From Crossaster papposus (taxonomy: Eukaryota; Echinodermata; Asteroidea; Velatida; Solasteridae), in the NCBI GenBank assembly GCA_037893245.1, contig JBAIAA010000013.1, positions 868,001-932,000 of the forward strand: DNA of 64,000 nt, read 5' to 3'. Position 1 is the first letter of the stretch. Every line of letters begins with the position of its first letter. Made by a program: the position numbers and the translations under genes. The notes below the pieces were generated by a model. It was not told the DNA's origin. It did not search any database and was given only the letters and a program-made list of their open reading frames with translations. Positions 12,645-24,807 of this stretch are shown here, piece by piece.

Positions 12645-13373
12645 ACAAGTTTTTGGTATGACATGAGGTACTCGACTCGGAGTGACAAAGTAGACACTTT
12701 CTTGGTCAGTACCCGAGAGTTTGGTTGACCACAACCTCGGTCTGCTCAGGATAATTATTTCCTTGAAAGTGATTTCATTTTCATTACAAACAGTTACGCA
12801 GAGTGGTGCAGTGGGAAGCGTGATGGGCCCATTACCCAGAGGCCCGAGGACCGAAACCTCGCTCTGCTAAAAGGTATTTTTGCTTCACTGTTATTCAAAT
12901 TTAATAATTATTTTAGAATGTTTTTAGAATGTCTGCTTTTATTTTGTTTGTTGTTTTTCTAAATTTACATGAGGCATGGTGGCGCAGTGGAAGCTTGCTG
13001 GGCCTATAACCCAGAGTGCCGAGGATCAAAACCTCGTTCTGCTGCTAATAAGTTTTTGGTATGACTTGAAGTACTCGACTCAGAGTGACAAAGTAGACCC
13101 TTTCTTGGTCAGTAACCGAGAGTTTGGATGATCACAACCTCGGTCTGCTCAGGATAATTTTGTATTTGATAGAGATTTCATTTTCATTAAAAATAGTTAC
13201 GCAGAGTAGTGCAGCGGGAACGTGATGGGCCCATAGCCCAGAGGTCCGAGGATCAAAGCCTCGCTTTGCTAACTAGGTATTTTTGCTTCACTGCTATTCA
13301 CATTTAATAAATATTGTAGAATGTTTTTAGAATGTCTGCTTTCATTTTGTTTGCATTTTCTAAATTTACATGA

Positions 13374-13445
13374 GGCATAGTGGCGCAGTTGAAGCGTGCT
13401 GGGCCCATAACCCAGAGGTCCGAGGATCGAAACCTCGCTCTGCTA
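13374..13445 (+). tRNA. Type-d iMet(CAU)-like tRNA, copy 16
   Basis: Consensus body. The next f module has CCCTAGG in its T stem. Next d 802 bp on. Confidence 0.6.
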
Positions 13446-14175
13446 ACAAGTTTTTGGTATGACATGAGGTACTCGACTCGGAGTGACAAAGTAGACACTT
13501 TCTTGGTCAGTACCCGAGAGTTTGGTTGACCACAACCTCGGTCTGCTCAGGATAATTATTTCCTTGAAAGTGATTTCATTTTCATTACAAATAGTTACGC
13601 AGAGTGGTGCAGTGGGAAGCGTGATGGGCCCATAACCCAGAGGCCCTAGGACCGAAACCTCGCTCTGCTAAAGAGATATTTTTGCTTCACTGTTATTCAA
13701 ATTTAATAATTATTTTGGAATGTTTTTAGAATGTCTGCTTTTATTTTGTTTGTTGTTTTTCTAAATTTACATGAGGCATGGTGGCGCAGTGGAAGCTTGC
13801 TGGGCCTATAACCCAGAGTGCCGAGGATCAAAACCTCGTTCTGCTGCTAATAAGTTTTTGGTATGACTTGAAGTACTCTACTCAGAGTGACAAAGTAGAC
13901 CCTTTCTTGGTCAGTAACCGAGAGTTCGGATGATCACAACCTCGGTCTGCTCAGGATAATTTTGTATTTGATAGGGATTTCATTTTCATTAAAAATAGTT
14001 ACGCAGAGTAGTGCAGCGGGAACGTGATGGGCCCATAGCCCAGAGGTCCGAGGACCAAACCCTCGCTTTGCTAACTAGGTATTTTTGCTTCACTGCTATT
14101 CACATTTAATAAATATTGTAGAATGTTTTTAGAATGTCTGCTTTCATTTTGTTTGCATTTTCTAAATTTACATGA

Positions 14176-14247
14176 GGCATAGTGGCGCAGTTGAAGCGTA
14201 CTGGGCCCATAACCCAGAGTTCCGAGGATCGAAACCTCGCTCTGCTA
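14176..14247 (+). tRNA. Type-d iMet(CAU)-like tRNA, copy 17
   Basis: G26 is A, and the variable loop has AGTTC. Next d 802 bp on. Confidence 0.5.
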
Positions 14248-14977
14248 ACAAGTTTTTGGTATGACATGAGGTACTCGACTCGGAGTGACAAAGTAGACAC
14301 TTTCTTGGTCAGTACCCGAGAGTTTGGTTGACCACAACCTCGGTCTGCTCAGGATAATTATTTCCTTGAAAGTGATTTCATTTTCATTACAAATAGTTAC
14401 GCAGAGTGGTGCAGTGGGAAGCGTGATGGGCCCATAACCCAGAGGCCCGAGGACCGAAACCTCGCTCTGCTAAAGAGGTATTTTTGCTTCACTGTTATTC
14501 AAATTTAATAATTATTTTAGAATGTTTTTAGAATGTCTGCTTTTATTTTGTTTGTTGTTTTTCTAAATTTACATGAGGCATGGTGGCGCAGTGGAAGCTT
14601 GCTGGGCCTATAACCCAGAGTGCCGAGGATCAAAACCTCGTTCTGCTGCTAATAAGTTTTTGGTATGACTTGAAGTACTCGACTCAGAGTGACAAAGTAG
14701 ACCCTTTCTTGGTCAGTAACCGAGAGTTCGGATGATCACAACCTCGGGCTGCTCAGGATAATTTTGTATTTGATAGGGATTTCATTTTCATTAAAAACAG
14801 TTACGCAGAGTAGTGCAGCGGGAGCGTGATGGGCCCATAGCCCAGAGGTCCGAGGACCAAAACCTCGCTTTGCTAACTAGGTATTTTTGCTATACTGCTA
14901 TTCACATTTAATAAATATTGTAGAATGTTTTTAGAATGTCTGCTTTCATTTTGTTTGCATTTTCTAAATTTACATGA

Positions 14978-15049
14978 GGCATAGTGGCGCAGTTGAAGCG
15001 TGCTGGGCCCATAACCCAGAGGTCCGAGGATCGAAACCTCGCTCTGCTA
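14978..15049 (+). tRNA. Type-d iMet(CAU)-like tRNA, copy 18
   Basis: Consensus body. The b module upstream has CCTCGGGCTGCT. Next d 802 bp on. Confidence 0.6.
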
Positions 15050-15779
15050 ACAAGTTTTTGGTATGACATGAGGTACTCGACTCGGAGTGACAAAGTAGAC
15101 ACTTTCTTGGTCAGTACCCGAGAGTTTGGTTGACCACAACCTCGGTCTGCTCAGGATAATTATTTCCTTGAAAGTGATTTCATTTTCATTACAAATAGTT
15201 ACGCAGAGTGGTGCAGTGGGAAGCGTGATGGGCCCATAACCCAGAGGCCCGAGGACCGAAACCTCGCTCTGCTAAAGAGGTATTTTTGCTTCACTGTTAT
15301 TCAAATTTAATAATTATTTTAGAATGTTTTTAGAATGTCTGCTTTTATTTTGTTTGTTGTTTTTCTAAATTTACATGAGGCATGGTGGCGCAGTGGAAGC
15401 TTGCTGGGCCTATAACCCAGAGTGCCGAGGATCAAAACCTCGTTCTGCTGCTAATAAGTTTTTGGTATGACTTGAAGTACTCGACTCAGAGTGACAAAGT
15501 AGACCCTTTCTTGGTCAGTAACCGAGAGTTCGGATGATCACAACCTCGGGCTGCTCAGGATAATTTTGTATTTGATAGGGATTTCATTTTCATTAAAAAT
15601 AGTTACGCAGAGTAGTGCAGCGGGAGCGTGATGGGCCCATAGCCCAGAGGTCCGAGGACCAAAACCTCGCTTTGCTAACTAGGTATTTTTGCTTCACTGC
15701 TATTCACATTTAATAAATATTGTAGAATGTTTTTAGAATGTCTGCTTTCATTTTGTTTGCATTTTCTAAATTTACATGA

Positions 15780-15851
15780 GGCATAGTGGCGCAGTTGAAG
15801 CGTGCTGGGCCCATAACCCAGAGGTCCGAGGATCGAAACCTCGCTCTGCTA
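15780..15851 (+). tRNA. Type-d iMet(CAU)-like tRNA, copy 19
   Basis: Consensus body; trailer starts ATCAAG. Next d 802 bp on. Confidence 0.6.
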
Positions 15852-16581
15852 TCAAGTTTTTGGTATGACATGAGGTACTCGACTCGGAGTGACAAAGTAG
15901 ACACGTTCTTGGTCAGTACCCGAGAGTTTGGTTGACCACAACCTCGGTCTGCTCAGGATAATTATTTCCTTGAAAGTGATTTCATTTTCATTACAAATAG
16001 TTACGCAGAGTGGTGCAGTGGGAAGCGTGATGGGCCCATAACCCAGAGGCCCGAGGACCGAAACCTCGCTCTGCTAAAGAGGTATTTTTGCTTCACTGTT
16101 ATTCAAATTTAATAATTATTTTAGAATGTTTTTAGAATGTCTGCTTTTATTTTGTTTGTTGTTTTTCTAAATTTACATGAGGCATGGTGGCGCAGTGGAA
16201 GCTTGCTGGGCCTATAACCCAGAGTGCCGAGGATCAAAACCTCGTTCTGCTGCTAATAAGTTTTTGGTATGACTTGAAGTACTCGACTCAGAGTGACAAA
16301 GTAGACCCTTTCTTGGTCAGTAACCGAGAGTTCGGATGATCACAACCTCGGTCTGCTCAGGATAATTTTGTATTTGATAGGGATTTCATTTTCATTAAAA
16401 ACAGTTACGCAGAGTAGTGCAGCGGGAGCGTGATGGGCCCATAGCCCAGAGGTCCGAGGACCAAAACCTCGCTTTGCTAACTAGGTATTTTTGCTATACT
16501 GCTATTCACATTTAATAAATATTGTAGAATGTTTTTAGAATGTCTGCTTTCATTTTGTTTGCATTTTCAAAAATTAAATGA

Positions 16582-16653
16582 GGCATAGTGGCGCAGTTGA
16601 AGCGTGCTGGACCCATAACCCAGAGGTCCGAGGATCGAAACCTCGCTCTGCTA
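16582..16653 (+). tRNA. Type-d iMet(CAU)-like tRNA, copy 20
   Basis: G31 is A, breaking the loop-closing pair of the anticodon stem; the 5' flank reads CAAAAATTAAATGA. Next d 803 bp on. Confidence 0.5.
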
Positions 16654-17384
16654 ACAAGTTTTTGGTATGACATGAGGTACTCGACTCGGAGTGACAAAGT
16701 AGACACTTTCTTGGTCAGTACCCGAGAGTTTGGTTGACCACAACCTCGGTCTGCTCAGGATAATTATTTCCTTGAAAGTGATTTCATTTTCATTACAAAC
16801 AGTTACGCAGAGTGGTGCAGTGGGAAGCGTGATGGGCCCATTACCCAGAGGCCCGAGAACCGAAACCTCGCTCTGCTAAAAGGTATTTTTGCTTCACTGT
16901 TATTCAAATGTAATAATTATTTTAGAATGTTTTTAGAATGTCTGCTTTTATTTTGTTTGTTGTTTTTCTAAATTTACATGAGGCATGGTGGCGCAGTGGA
17001 AGCTTGCTGGGCCTATAACCCAGAGTGCCGAGGATCAAAACCTCGTTCTGCTGCTAATAAGTTTTTGGTATGACTTGAAGTACTCGACTCAGAGTGACAA
17101 AGTAGACCCTTTCTTGGTCAGTAACCGAGAGTTCGGATGATCACAACCTCGGTCTGCTCAGGATAGTTTTGTATTTGATAGGGATTTCATTTTCATTAAA
17201 AATAGTTACGCAGAGTAGTGCAGCGGGAGCGTGATGGGCCCATAGCCCAGAGGTCCGAGGACCAAAACCTTGCTTTGCTAACTAGGTATTTTTGCTTCAC
17301 TGCTATTCACATTTAATAAATATTGTAGAATGTTTTTTAGAATGTCTGCTTTTTATTTTGTTTGCATTTTCTAAATTTACATGA

Positions 17385-17456
17385 GGCATAGTGGCGCAGT
17401 TGAAGCGTGCTGGGCCCATAACCCAGAGGTCCGAGGATCGAAACCTCGCTCTGGTA
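17385..17456 (+). tRNA. Type-d iMet(CAU)-like tRNA, copy 21
   Basis: C71 is G, so the G2:C71 acceptor pair is lost. Next d 802 bp on. Confidence 0.5.
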
Positions 17457-18186
17457 ACAAGTTTTTGGTATGACATGAGGTACTCGACTCGGAGTGACAA
17501 AGTAGACACTTTCTTGGTCAGTACCCGAGAGTTTGGTTGACCACAACCTCGGTCTGCTCAGGATAATTATTTCCTTGAAAGTGATTTCATTTTCATTACA
17601 AACAGTTACGCAGAGTGGTGCAGTGGGAAGCGTGATGGGCCCATTACCCAGAGGCCCGAGGACCGAAACCTCGCTCTGCTAAAGAGGTATTTTTGCTTCA
17701 CTGTTATTCAAATTTAATAATTATTTTAGAATGTTTTTAGAATGTCTGCTTTTATTTTGTTTGTTGTTTTTCTAAATTTACATGAGGCATGGTGGCGCAG
17801 TGGAAGCTTGCTGGGTCTATAACCCAGAGTGCCGAGGATCAAAACCTCGTTCTGCTGCTAATAAGTTTTTGGTATGACTTGAAGTACTCGACTCAGAGTG
17901 ACAAAGTAGACCCTTTCTTGGTCAGTAACCGAGAGTTCGGATGATCACAACCTCGGTCTGCTCAGGATAATTTTGTATTTGATAGGGATTTCATTTTCAT
18001 TAAAAATAGTTACGCAGAGTAGTGCAGCGGGAACGTGATGGGCCCGTAGCCCAGAGGTCCGAGGACCAAACCCTCGCTTTGCTAACTAGGTATTTTTGCT
18101 TCACTGCTATTCACATTTAATAAATATTGTAGAATGTTTTTAGAATGTCTGCTTTCATTTTGTTTGCATTTTCTAAATTTACATGA

Positions 18187-18258
18187 GGCATAGTGGCGCA
18201 GTTGAAGCGTGCTGGGCCCATAACCCAGAGTTCCGAGGATCGAAACCTCGCTCTGCTA
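18187..18258 (+). tRNA. Type-d iMet(CAU)-like tRNA, copy 22
   Basis: Shares the AGTTC variable loop with copy 17 but keeps G26. Next d 802 bp on. Confidence 0.55.
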
Positions 18259-18988
18259 ACAAGTTTTTGGTATGACATGAGGTACTCGACTCGGAGTGAC
18301 AAAGTAGACACTTTCTTGGTCAGTACCCGAGAGTTTGGTTGACCACAACCTCGGTCTGCTCAGGATAATTATTTCCTTGAAAGTGATTTCATTTTCATTA
18401 CAAATAGTTACGCAGAGTGGTGCAGTGGGAAGCGTGATGGGCCCATAACCCAGAGGCCCGAGGACCGAAACCTCGCTCTGCTAAAGAGATATTTTTGCTT
18501 CACTGTTATTCAAATTTAATAATTATTTTAGAATGTTTTTAGAATGTCTGCTTTTATTTTGTTTGTTGTTTTTCTAAATTTACATGAGGCATGGTGGCGC
18601 AGTGGAAGCTTGCTGGGTCTATAACCCAGAGTGCCGAGGATCAAAACCTCGTTCTGCTGCTAATAAGTTTTTGGTATGACTTGAAGTACTCGACTCAGAG
18701 TGACAAAGTAGACCCTTTCTTGGTCAGTAACCGAGAGTTCGGATGATCACAACCTCGGTCTGCTCAGGATAATTTTGTATTTGATAGGGATTTCATTTTT
18801 ATTAAAAATAGTTACGCAGAGTAGTGCAGCGGGAGCGTGATGGGCCCATAGCCCAGAGGTCCGAGGACAAAAACCTCGCTTTGCTAACTAGGTATTTTTG
18901 CTTCACTGCTATTCACATTTAATAAATATTGTAGAATGTTTTTAGAATGTCTGCTTTCATTTTGTTTGCATTTTCCAAATTTACATGA

Positions 18989-19060
18989 GGCATAGTGGCG
19001 CAGTTGAAGCGTGCTGGGCCCATAACCCAGAGGTCCGAGGATCGAAACCTCGCTCTGCTA
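18989..19060 (+). tRNA. Type-d iMet(CAU)-like tRNA, copy 23
   Basis: Consensus body; 5' spacer has TTTTCCAAAT. Next d 802 bp on. Confidence 0.6.
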
Positions 19061-19790
19061 ACAAGTTTTTGGTATGACATGAGGTACTAGACTCGGAGTG
19101 ACAAAGTAGACACTTTCTTGGTCAGTACCCGAGAGTTTGGTTGACCACAACCTCGGTCTGCTCAGGATAATTATTTCCTTGAAAGTGATTTCATTTTCAT
19201 TACAAATAGTTACGCAGAGTGGTGCAGTGGGAAGCGTGATGGGCCCATAACCCAGAGGCCCGAGGACCGAAACCTCGCTCTGCTAAAGAGGTATTTTTGC
19301 TTCACTGTTATTCAAATTTAATAATTATTTTAGAATATTTTTAGAATGTCTGCTTTTATTTTGTTTGTTGTTTTTCTAAATTTACATGAGGCATGGTGGC
19401 GCAGTGGAAGCTTGCTGGGTCTATAACCCAGAGTGCCGAGGATCAAAACCTCGTTCTGCTGCTAATAAGTTTTTGGTATGACTTGAAGTACTCGACTCAG
19501 AGTGACAAAGTAGACCCTTTCTTGGTCAGTAACCGAGAGTTCGGATGATCACAACCTCGGTCTGCTCAGGATAATTTTGTATTTGATAGGGATTTCATTT
19601 TCATTAAAAATAGTTACGCAGAGTAGTGCAGCGGGAGCGTGATGGGCCCATAGCCCAGAGGTCCGAGGACAAAAACCTCGCTTTGCTAACTAGGTATTTT
19701 TGCTTCACTGCTATTCACATTTAATAAATATTGTAGAATGTTTTTAGAATGTCTGCTTTCATTTTGTTTGCATTTTCTAAATTTACATGA

Positions 19791-19862
19791 GGCATAGTGG
19801 CGCAGTTGAAGCGTGCTGGGCCCATAACCCAGAGGTCCGAGGATCGAAACCTCGCTCTGCTA
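19791..19862 (+). tRNA. Type-d iMet(CAU)-like tRNA, copy 24
   Basis: Consensus body. Only e and c follow before the next d, 398 bp on. Confidence 0.6.
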
Positions 19863-20188
19863 ACAAGTTTTTGGTATGACATGAGGTACTAGACTCGGAG
19901 TGACAAAGTAGACACTTTCTTGGTCAGTACCCGAGAGTTTGGTTGACCACAACCTCGGTCTGCTCAGGATAATTTTGTATTTGATAGGGATTTCATTTTC
20001 ATTAAAAATAGTTACGCAGAGTAGTGCAGCGGGAGCGTGATGGGCCCATAGCCCAGTGGTCCGAGGACAAAAACCTCGCTTTGCTAACTAGGTATTTTTG
20101 CTTCACTGCTATTCACATTTAATAAATATTGTAGAATGTTTTTAGAATGTCTGCTTTCATTTTGTTTGCATTTTCTAAATTTACATGA

Positions 20189-20260
20189 GGCATAGTGGCG
20201 CAGTTGAAGCGTGCTGGGCCCATAACCCAGAGGTCCGAGGATCGAAACCTCGCTCTGCTA
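20189..20260 (+). tRNA. Type-d iMet(CAU)-like tRNA, copy 25
   Basis: Consensus body; end of the short 398-bp step. Next d 801 bp on. Confidence 0.6.
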
Positions 20261-20989
20261 ACAAGTTTTTGGTATGACATGAGGTACTAGACTCGGAGTG
20301 ACAAAGTAGACACTTTCTTGGTCAGTACCCGAGAGTTTGGTTGACCACAACCTCGGTCTGCTCAGGATAATTATTTCCTTGAAAGTGATTTCATTTTCAT
20401 TACAAATAGTTACGCAGAGTGGTGCAGTGGGAAGCGTGATGGGCCCATAACCCAGGAACCGAGGACCGAAACCTCGCTCTGCTAAAGAGGTATTTTTGCT
20501 TCACTGTTATTCAAATTTAATAATTATTTTAGAATGTTTTTAGAATGTCTGCTTTTATTTTGTTTGTTGTTTTTCTAAATTTACATGAGGCATGGTGGCG
20601 CAGTGGAAGCTTGCTGGGCCTATAACCCAGAGTGCCGAGGATCAAAACCTCGTTCTGCTGCTAATAAGTTTTTGGTATGACTTGATGTACTCGACTCAGA
20701 GTGACAAAGTAGACCCTTTCTTGGTCAGTAACCGAGAGTTCGGATGATCACAACCTCGGTCTGCTCAGGATAATTTTGTATTTGATAGGGATTTCATTTT
20801 TATTAAAAACAGTTACGCAGAGTAGTGCAGCGGAAGCGTGATGGGCCCATAGCCCAGAGGTCCGAGGACCAAAACCTCGCTTTGCTAACTAGGTATTTTT
20901 GCTTCACTGCTATTCACATTTAATAAATATTGTAGAATGTTTTTAGAATGTCTGCTTTCATTTTGTTTGCATTTTCTAAATTTACATGA

Positions 20990-21061
20990 GGCATAGTGGC
21001 GCAGTTGAAGCGTGCTGGGCCCATAACCCAGAGGTCCGAGGATCGAAACCTCGCTCTGCTA
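20990..21061 (+). tRNA. Type-d iMet(CAU)-like tRNA, copy 26
   Basis: Consensus body; the following f has GGAAAGCGAGATGG. Next d 802 bp on. Confidence 0.6.
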
Positions 21062-21791
21062 ACAAGTTTTTGGTATGACATGAGGTACTCGACTCGGAGT
21101 GACAAAGTAGACACTCTCTTGGTCAGTACCCGAGAGTTTGGTTGACCACAACCTCGGTCTGCTCAGGATAATTATTTCCTTGAAAGTGATTTCATTTTCA
21201 TTACAAATAGTTACGCAGAGTGGTGCAGTGGAAAGCGAGATGGGCCCATAACCCAGAGGCCCGAGGACCGAAACCTCGCTCTGCTAAAGAGGTATTTTTG
21301 CTTCACTGTTATTCAAATTTAATAATTATTTTAGAATGTTTTTAGAATGTCTGCTTTTATTTTGTTTGTTGTTTTTCTAAATTTACATGAGGCATGGTGG
21401 CGCAGTGGAAGCTTGCTGGGTCTATAACCCAGAGTGCCGAGGATCAAAACCTCGTTCTGCTGCTAATAAGTTTTTGGTATGACTTGAAGTACTCGACTCA
21501 GAGTGACAAAGTAGACCTTTTCTTGGTCAGTAACCGAGAGTTCGGATGATCACAACCTCGGTCTGCTCAGGATAATTTTGTATTTGATAGGGATTTCATT
21601 TTCATTAAAAATAGTTACGCAGAGTAGTGCAGCGGGAGCGTGATGGGCCCATAGCCCAGAGGTCCGAGGACAAAAACCTCGCTTTGCTAACTAGGTATTT
21701 TTGCTTCACTGCTATTCACATTTAATAAATATTGTAGAATGTTTTTAGAATGTCTGCTTTCATTTTGTTTGCATTTTCTAAATTTACATGA

Positions 21792-21863
21792 GGCATAGTG
21801 GCGCAGTTGAAGCGTGCTGGGCCCATAACCCAGAGGTCCGAGGATCGAAACCTCGCTCTGCTA
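21792..21863 (+). tRNA. Type-d iMet(CAU)-like tRNA, copy 27
   Basis: Consensus body; next d 801 bp on, through an f with the GGAACC allele. Confidence 0.6.
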
Positions 21864-22592
21864 ACAAGTTTTTGGTATGACATGAGGTACTAGACTCGGA
21901 GTGACAAAGTAGACACTTTCTTGGTCAGTACCCGAGAGTTTGGTTGACCACAACCTCGGTCTGCTCAGGATAATTATTTCCTTGAAAGTGATTTCATTTT
22001 CATTACAAATAGTTACGCAGAGTGGTGCAGTGGGAAGCGTGATGGGCCCATAACCCAGGAACCGAGGACCGAAACCTCGCTCTGCTAAAGAGGTATTTTT
22101 GCTTCACTGTTATTCAAATTTAATAATTATTTTAGAATGTTTTTAGAATGTCTGCTTTTATTTTGTTTGTTGTTTTTCTAAATTTACATGAGGCATGGTG
22201 GCGCAGTGGAAGCTTGCTGGGCCTATAACCCAGAGTGCCGAGGATCAAAACCTCGTTCTGCTGCTAATAAGTTTTTGGTATGACTTGAAGTACTCGACTC
22301 AGAGTGACAAAGTAGACCCTTTCTTGGTCAGTAACCGAGAGTTCGGATGATCACAACCTCGGTCTGCTCAGGATAATTTTGTATTTGATAGGGATTTCAT
22401 TTTCATTAAAAATAGTTACGCAGAGTAGTGCAGCGGGAGCGTGATGGGCCCATAGCCCAGAGGTCCGAGGACAAAAACCTCGCTTTGCTAACTAGGTATT
22501 TTTGCTTCACTGCTATTCACATTTAATAAATATTGTAGAATGTTTTTAGAATGTCTGCTTTCATTTTGTTTGCATTTTCTAAATTTACATGA

Positions 22593-22664
22593 GGCATAGT
22601 GGCGCAGTTGAAGCGTGCTGGGCCCATAACCCAGAGGTCCGAGGATCGAAACCTCGCTCTGCTA
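22593..22664 (+). tRNA. Type-d iMet(CAU)-like tRNA, copy 28
   Basis: Consensus body; next d 801 bp on, again through a GGAACC f. Confidence 0.6.
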
Positions 22665-23393
22665 ACAAGTTTTTGGTATGACATGAGGTACTAGACTCGG
22701 AGTGACAAAGTAGACACTTTCTTGGTCAGTACCCGAGAGTTTGGTTGACCACAACCTCGGTCTGCTCAGGATAATTATTTCCTTGAAAGTGATTTCATTT
22801 TCATTACAAATAGTTACGCAGAGTGGTGCAGTGGGAAGCGTGATGGGCCCATAACCCAGGAACCGAGGACCGAAACCTCGCTCTGCTAAAGAGGTATTTT
22901 TGCTTCACTGTTATTCAAATTTAATAATTATTTTAGAATGTTTTTAGAATGTCTGCTTTTATTTTGTTTGTTGTTTTTCTAAATTTACATGAGGCATGGT
23001 GGCGCAGTGGAAGCTTGCTGGGCCTATAACCCAGAGTACCGAGGATCAAAACCTCGTTCTGCTGCTAATAAGTTTTTGGTATGACTTGAAGTACTCGACT
23101 CAGAGTGACAAAGTAGACCCTTTCTTGGTCAGTAACCGAGAGTTCGGATGATCACAACCTCGGTCTGCTCAGGATAATTTTGTATTTGATAGGGATTTCA
23201 TTTTCATTAAAAATAGTTACGCAGAGTAGTACAGCGGGAGCGTGATGGGCCCATAGCCCAGAGGTCCGAGGACCAAAACCTCGCTTTGCTAACTAGGTAT
23301 TTTTGCTTCACTGCTATTCACATTTAATAAATATTGTAGAATGTTTTTAGAATGTCTGCTTTCATTTTGTTTGCATTTTCTAAATTTACATGA

Positions 23394-23465
23394 GGCATAG
23401 TGGCGCAGTTGAAGCGTGCTGGGCCCATAACCCAGAGGTCCGAGGATCGAAACCTCGCTCTGCTA
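23394..23465 (+). tRNA. Type-d iMet(CAU)-like tRNA, copy 29
   Basis: Consensus body; its following f begins CTTAGAG instead of CGCAGAG. Next d 801 bp on. Confidence 0.6.
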
Positions 23466-24194
23466 ACAAGTTTTTGGTATGACATGAGGTACTCGACTCG
23501 GAGTGACAAAGTAGACACTTTCTTGGTCAGTACCCGAGAGTTTGGTTGACCACAACCTCGGTCTGCTCAGGATAATTATTTCCTTGAAAGTGATTTCATT
23601 TTCATTACAAATAGTTACTTAGAGTGGTGCAGTGGGAAGCGTGATGGGCCCATAACCCAGGAACCGAGGACCGAAACCTCGCTCTGCTAAAGAGGTATTT
23701 TTGCTTCACTGTTATTCAAATTTAATAATTATTTTAGAATGTTTTTAGAATGTCTGGTTTTATTTTGTTTGTTGTTTTTCTAAATTTACATGAGGCATGG
23801 TGGCGCAGTGGAAGCTTGCTGGGCCTATAACCCAGAGTGCCGAGGATCAAAACCTCGTTCTGCTGCTAATAAGTTTTTGGTATGACTTGAAGTACTCGAC
23901 TCAGAGTGACAAAGTAGACCCTTTCTTGGTCAGTAACCGAGAGTTCGGATGATCACAACCTCGGTCTGCTCAGGATAATTTTGTATTTGATAGGGATTTC
24001 ATTTTCATTAAAAATAGTTACGCAGAGTAGTGCAGCGGGAGCGTGATGGGCCCATAGCCCAGAGGTCCGAGGACCAAAACCTCGCTTTGCTAACTAGGTA
24101 TTTTTGCTTCACTGCTATTCACATTTAATAAATATTGTAGAATGTTTTTAGAATGTCTGCTTTCATTTTGTTTGCATTTTCTAAATTTACATGA

Positions 24195-24266
24195 GGCATA
24201 GTGGCGCAGTTGAAGCGTGCTGGGCCCATAACCCAGAGGTCCGAGGATCGAAACCTCGCTCTGCTA
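24195..24266 (+). tRNA. Type-d iMet(CAU)-like tRNA, copy 30
   Basis: Consensus body in an otherwise consensus a-b-c-d-e half; followed by a shortened f and the first a/c fusion. Next d 541 bp on. Confidence 0.6.
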
Positions 24267-24418
24267 ACAAGTTTTTGGTATGACATGAGGTACTCGACTC
24301 GGAGTGACAAAGTAGACACTTTCTTGGTCAGTACCCGAGAGTTTGGTTGACCACAACCTCGGTCTGCTCAGGATAATTATTTCCTTGAAAGTGATTTCAT
24401 TTTCATTACAAATAGTTA

Positions 24419-24484
24419 CGCAGAGTGGTGCAGTGGGAAGCGTGATGGGCCCAGAGGCCCGAGGACCGAAACCTCGCTCTGCTA
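24419..24484 (+). pseudogene. Type-f module lacking its anticodon (7-bp deletion)
   Basis: GGGCCCATAACCCAG is shortened to GGGCCCAG, removing the anticodon loop and half the stem; the deletion can be explained by slippage between the two CCC runs. The same allele starts at 27365, 29510, 30853, 41202 and, in a chimera, 36252. Box A and box B regions and the T5 run remain, so it could still be transcribed but cannot decode. Confidence 0.8.
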
Positions 24485-24588
24485 AAGAGGTATTTTTGCT
24501 TCACTGTTATTCAAATTTAATAATTTTTTTAGAATGTTTTTAGAATGTCTGCTTTTATTTTGTTTGTTGTTTTTCTAAATTTACATGA

Positions 24589-24633
24589 GGCATGGTGGCG
24601 CAGTGGTCCGAGGACCAAAACCTCGCTTTGCTA
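24589..24633 (+). pseudogene. a/c fusion mini-tRNA (45 nt), recurrent
   Basis: The first 18 nt of a (acceptor strand and most of box A, ending GCAGTGG) join directly to the T arm and 3' acceptor strand of c (TCCGAGGACC to GCTTTGCTA). The anticodon arm is gone. The internal box A and box B are brought much closer than normal, and the c trailer with T5 follows. Further copies start at 27535, 29680, 31023, 32373, 34127, 35881, 37623, 42174 and 43524. Junctions look identical, so one event was probably copied around the block. Confidence 0.85.
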
Positions 24634-24735
24634 ACTAGGTATTTTTGCTTCACTGCTATTCACATTTAATAAATATTGTAGAATGTTTTTAGAATGTCTG
24701 CTTTCATTTTGTTTGCATTTTCTAAATTTAAATGA

Positions 24736-24807
24736 GGCCTAGTGGCGCAGTTGAAGCGTGCTGGGCCCATAACCCAGAGGTCCGAGGATCGAAACCTCGC
24801 TCTGCTA
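24736..24807 (+). tRNA. Type-d iMet(CAU)-like tRNA, copy 31
   Basis: A4 is C (GGCCTAG), weakening the acceptor stem further. Next d 801 bp on; the f between has AACTAAGGAACC. Confidence 0.5.

Larger units (their letters stand above)
13374..24194 (+). repeat. Mostly regular 801-803-bp HOR block
   Basis: Fourteen d-to-d steps run from 13374 to 24195. Thirteen are 801-803 bp (e-f-a-b-c). The exception is a 398-bp step from 19791 to 20189, where an e body continues into the b-to-c spacer and then c, giving a single 401-like half. From about 20452 onward most f modules share a variant in which CCCAGAGGCCC became CCCAGGAACC (20452, 22059, 22856 and 23656 regions, and once more near 25010), which shows local spread of one f allele. 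The d-to-e spacers after the d copies at 18989, 19791, 20189, 21792 and 22593 share TACTAGACTCGG. Confidence 0.85.
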
